A stretch of 64,000 bases of DNA, taken from NCBI GenBank assembly GCA_002698785.1, contig PAAG01000051.1, positions 124,001-188,000 of the forward strand, written 5' to 3'. This DNA comes from Verrucomicrobiales bacterium (GTDB lineage: Bacteria > Verrucomicrobiota > Verrucomicrobiia > Verrucomicrobiales > DEV007). The notes under the pieces are model-generated. The model saw nothing but the letters and a program-made list of their open reading frames with translations, was not told the origin of the DNA and did no database searches. The first letter of the stretch is position 1. Each line of letters begins with the position of its first letter. A program made the translations under genes and the position numbers. Positions 62,701 through 64,000 of this stretch are shown here, in pieces.

Positions 62701-62914
62701 CGCCGATTCAGTTCTTCGAAAGGCGCTTCGAAAATCGATACGGGTCGACCTACGTTTGTTGATGGAAATGTATCGCGAATCGGGCCATCTGGACGAGTGG
62801 GAAGAGCTTTCTGCAGGCTATTTTCTGACGGCAGGTCAGATGGCACTCCTCCGCGACTGGCGGACGGCGCTTGCCGAAGGGCGCGAAATGGTGGAATATA
62901 CCCGTCCATGGTAA
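56753..62914 (+). CDS. Giant exported TPR-repeat protein (2053 residues)
   Basis: This 2053-residue protein starts with TTG (a stop codon lies six bases upstream in frame, so no earlier start exists). A hydrophobic signal segment (W-I-S-A-L-A-L-A-I-G-S-L-I-G-F-W-P-I) follows. The rest is almost wholly helical. Classical TPRs are clear in the first third, for example A-K-A-L-Y-D-Q-A-L-D-L-N-P-E-S and A-I-N-R-A-I-E-L-A-P-E-N-P. Degenerate helical repeats run to the C-terminus. It has no catalytic motif. Such size suggests an envelope scaffold or a secretion/cell-surface platform. The stop overlaps the start of a lipoprotein gene by seven bases. Its role is unknown. Confidence 0.8.
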   Translation: MKIRTTSQLPWISALALAIGSLIGFWPIPLLGQESPKETADASATPWTASDTRLANHYIKLLQKDPSYGNVFNLLWDLYKKKDQTSLLLEYFEKAAAGDNAVAKLLYAHLLRKNEQTDEAKALYDQALDLNPESVPALKALAEISLQQNRPGKSLSLHTRLTSLIPADTEEGIAIRLQKANLHKSLDQREEAVSTWNDLLRANPNHIALRQEIVSLLLEAGETETAIGILNELALSSDPRQKLNALLELNRLYEFINDFENAVAVSEQAMGLLHFRSHEYQDLFVRLIRIHERFDRLEELESKLTEEADGDNPTEKSLLDLAGFYHLTANPLAEESAVKRLVARLPENLDYLVRLTEIQIQNDHYEEAAETLETALSSAEQIPLHLLLLRTKIELRGKSRQSAQELLQNHLAKHPRNPDEIREILDFARDNYLDELVESLLRESIANPRTGIDPSIAPIELARFLHDRGRTAEAVEVLDQFAEGAPDSDQVKAQRYHQIALVLRDLDSTTDALDAINRAIELAPENPDYLAARADLYIDRKNIDEAISQLETIWKNKSSLEDKAEIDQRLFSLLRGHFSNEPPPPEETEDLTKNIGTLAQYRRAAAAQNARIGRSGDEPPPEELMTYYRDILETANEKPSLESRYRAAWWAFKLQDNTECYGQLTKATAEAGKPVVEVEKLLLRLAELNERPTKMAEHLTNLIAADPENADEYAQQKAEVRFNLGFEDEAIRELTRLAAKPEASLNTLSTLAKLYQRLGSTNRQLDVWRRAYREANSFEKRRIIKQLSTALIEAGKPEEALQVQLDQLVSENDQDQRHKQLDAQLTTARSHFLLDWLVSKYTELAIQHPFDRFFPEALARAHHAAGNLEESFEAMKKAYYMSGQSENLLAELSELADELGDLRSAIYYRRQLLNLGQLDDLENWRVLVDMLEKDLRVDEAELLRRRLETKFSTDPDFLSELTDHFLRSGQFHSARRTLERLVALRDWDLESKFRLGLLLKEEGSRGEALDIFESILTSTAGSDYHIEEGRSVLPLIEASQLSAEDRSNPGAELDPFIFTIEGYPFLGGDLQDDLADELQEPHPEFHYLPKDGPFLRLRAIEEAASLSLQSGKQEEWKKRWIDSDRPFVEKLWAARYSGATDQLLGLLNEAVTPDNHFDRLFGVYLRFLCEDPDSVISWTKEEDETVPTQYPRLRFAEMASLLLLKDNPNDSLVQRDQIFQVLNALEINKTIMVHLFAELRKAGEFESAYLAGTLSPHSEGSLDANFLFALSQVAGWAGRRDDRERYLDQSLDVMMENNRSEGSSQFLNALSEKLSLLEDDPARLEYVTDIRRELKEAPLTSGADTLEREVLISITEGNFDRAAAELADLLSRQIEFLLPQEDDPEQSRFNQSQGWQRMSRLIQFYSDRIPFHRERGERLVETLVTQVAHQSIDPSALSEFEQFQIDLRSLRLDWIPAPERQQIVQEIYGGLSDRDSGMELGKSLENQGYYREAVFAYEAEALREDRDYAPFQGLFEACMESLVARPALQMIARINTREFSSPPGLTVDYLNEQHSQFLLINRDLERLLQLSHFPPDKDTEASRTAQGHLPYLDALVEAYRLTGENDSLLRLLSHLRNRQKATDEQLYLGADTLMRSGRNAEALDWLADLALDGSDPKIEKRAMLAIAKAAEATGWAEVELLREVAEQSLTQQPPHITRQLADSLARAGKRREASGILKLLHRKTSDPLHRTITMLQLLKMDRASGIEWADLSEEFGALFHDFTYHVESDAFGEPMPHSSPVVPNAGRLVEWLVSEDEDREGLIRVLNESSPNAETMWLQKLVSGYLNDSFDEDSKSAYLASTSEQQLQILETLPFFGEIGIQIAKGIVETSSLPGTEFFRNEPRRQLSFFTRIEDRARIFEVVDILHQESKSDIFHQYGLDSWYPTLSNRTPLPRLLSNLGETSLAANLFEQYHKQITRYEWNHQPFLDDYIAFLIETGQYDRADSVLRKALRKSIRVDLRLLMEMYRESGHLDEWEELSAGYFLTAGQMALLRDWRTALAEGREMVEYTRPW

Positions 62915-63606
62915 CCCCCCACAGCCGAATCCTTTATTGCTCCCTCATCGGGGTCGCATCTCTTCTGCTGTGCCAGTGCGAAACCACGCGAACGGTGAAA
63001 TCGACACGGTCATCGTTTTCCTTCGACGACCAAATGTGGGGCGGGCAAGGTGGAGGCGACAGTGACAAGATCCGCTCGAAGTTCGCTGAGCGTGGCTACT
63101 CCATCAACGAGGATGGCACTATCAAGGCGAACAAGTCGGACCTTTACAAAGGCGATAAGCCGCGTGGATTTGATGGTGAATTTGGCACCAAGAAAGCCAA
63201 GTTTCGAAAAACAGAAGCGAGGACTAATGCGTTTAAGACACCCGAATACCTGAAGATGCAGGACTATGCAGGAGTGACGAATGCGAGGGAGAGCGGCAAT
63301 AGCGCCCGAGAGAACGACAAGCAAAAATCCCGAAACTCGGCTGCAGGAAAGCTGTTCGCCAGCAAGACGGAAAAGACGTCTGCCCTCACTACTTTTGATA
63401 CAGGCGCCGCAGCGGAGTCGGGGGATTCTTTTGCAACAAGTGGTGATCGAGTGGGAAATCGAGCCTTAGAGAGCGCCCCAATCGCCGACGGGCCTTCACA
63501 AACTGCAGCAGGCGCGGGATACACGCGGAACTCTTCTCTCACGGTAGATGACGTGAGAAAGATATTGAGCCCCGGCACCTATGCCGATGCGAGAAATCTC
63601 GATTGA
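62908..63606 (+). CDS. Lipoprotein coupled to the giant TPR protein
   Basis: This 232-residue lipoprotein starts at an ATG that overlaps the last codons of the TPR gene. Its signal ends in lipobox L-L-L-C-Q-C. The mature part is Ser/Gly/Lys-rich and probably disordered, with a short conserved-looking end (V-D-D-V-R-K-I-L-S-P-G-T-Y). No family is recognised. Translational coupling suggests it partners the TPR protein, possibly anchoring it to a membrane. The ATG at 62908 is chosen because the earlier frame (62797) overlaps the TPR gene with no signal. Confidence 0.7.
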   Translation: MVTPHSRILYCSLIGVASLLLCQCETTRTVKSTRSSFSFDDQMWGGQGGGDSDKIRSKFAERGYSINEDGTIKANKSDLYKGDKPRGFDGEFGTKKAKFRKTEARTNAFKTPEYLKMQDYAGVTNARESGNSARENDKQKSRNSAAGKLFASKTEKTSALTTFDTGAAAESGDSFATSGDRVGNRALESAPIADGPSQTAAGAGYTRNSSLTVDDVRKILSPGTYADARNLD

Positions 63607-63617
63607 TTGCCGTCGAC

Positions 63618-64000
63618 TCAGTAAAGTTCGACCGGCGAACGTTTTCCGTCTTCCACTGAGAGTTCTTTTGCCCCTTCTTCCCCAAGAGTCGCCACTCGCA
63701 GATCCCATATCTGGCTGTCGATTTCCTGGAAGCGCTCAATCGACCAAGCATAGGGATCTTTCAGCTTCTTCTTGGTCTTCTCGATTCGGACCAGCGCATC
63801 GTGCAGAATCGGACCAGGCAAGGTCTCGATGACTTCGGCCGCTTTTTCCACGAGCTCCACACGGTGGCATATCATGGCGAGGTCGTTCCCTGCTTCAATG
63901 CAGGCTTTGATGGTCTCTTCGAAAGTCACTTCGTTCAAGACCGCTCCCATGTCGAGGTCGTCGGTCATGACCAATCCGTCATAGGCCAGTTGGTTTCGAA
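63618..64000 (-). CDS. nagZ: Beta-N-acetylhexosaminidase (GH3), C-terminal part
   Basis: The frame runs off the right edge. The visible part has Y-D-G-L-V-M-T-D-D-L-D-M-G-A, the GH3 active-site strand with the nucleophile Asp in T-D-D, then A-C-I-E-A-G-N-D-L-A-M-I-C-H. NagZ removes GlcNAc from muropeptides during wall recycling. The N-terminal domain with its His/Asp loop is outside the window. The last 100 residues are a helical extension. Confidence 0.85.
   Translation of the reverse strand, partial: RNQLAYDGLVMTDDLDMGAVLNEVTFEETIKACIEAGNDLAMICHRVELVEKAAEVIETLPGPILHDALVRIEKTKKKLKDPYAWSIERFQEIDSQIWDLRVATLGEEGAKELSVEDGKRSPVELY

Overview
The window is about 64 kb of gene-dense bacterial chromosome with short intergenic gaps and many operons. 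The gene content suggests a Verrucomicrobiota-type member of the PVC group: a sulfatase, a sialate O-acetylesterase, two secreted PQQ-type beta-propeller proteins (one with EF-hands), a Tat-exported TIM-barrel isomerase, an SHD1-domain protein, a cdaA-glmM operon and very large exported TPR proteins. This assignment is inferred from gene content and has not been checked against databases. No integrase, transposase, phage gene or CRISPR array was seen.

Layout. 1-10.1 kb: the end of a sulfatase, an OpcA-like protein, an M16 protease, then a minus-strand run of RapA-type helicase, class A penicillin-binding protein and a polytopic HTTM-like membrane protein. 10.3-31.8 kb: a metal-resistance block. 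It holds a first RND efflux operon on the plus strand (His-rich exported protein, TolC-type channel, adaptor, CzcA-type pump, His/Asp-rich lipoprotein), a TolB/TPR protein, a GNAT enzyme and a CDF exporter. It continues with a second RND operon on the minus strand (Cys/His-rich exported protein, CusC, a multidomain CusB, CusA, a Cys-rich lipoprotein, a glutaredoxin-MauE fusion) and ends with a divergent CopA Cu(I)-ATPase. 31.9-39.1 kb: trmB, then housekeeping genes on the minus strand (cdaA, mini-cdaR, glmM, bioD and a hypothetical; ispF with an inositol monophosphatase; a GNAT enzyme; an aminotransferase). 39.4-50.2 kb: holA, a short TauE-like protein, and secreted or periplasmic proteins including the propellers, isomerase and esterase. 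50.3-54.3 kb: a structured repeat, tRNA-Cys and the sulfate-assimilation operon cysHCDN. 54.5-64 kb: a peroxiredoxin, a coiled-coil protein, a PhzF-family protein, a 2053-residue TPR protein coupled to a lipoprotein, and the end of nagZ.

How the genes work together. In the metal block, cytoplasmic export (CopA, CDF) would hand metal to the periplasm, where the two RND systems and several His/Cys-rich carriers would move it out of the cell. No dedicated metal regulator is visible. The sulfate operon makes PAPS and reduces it to sulfite, and it sits directly upstream of the Cys tRNA. The most striking sequence signal is a three-copy 8-bp tandem repeat in the adaptor gene of the first RND operon. 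It throws the reading frame, and removing exactly one copy restores a full-length adaptor. This could be a phase-variable switch for metal efflux or a recent slippage mutation.
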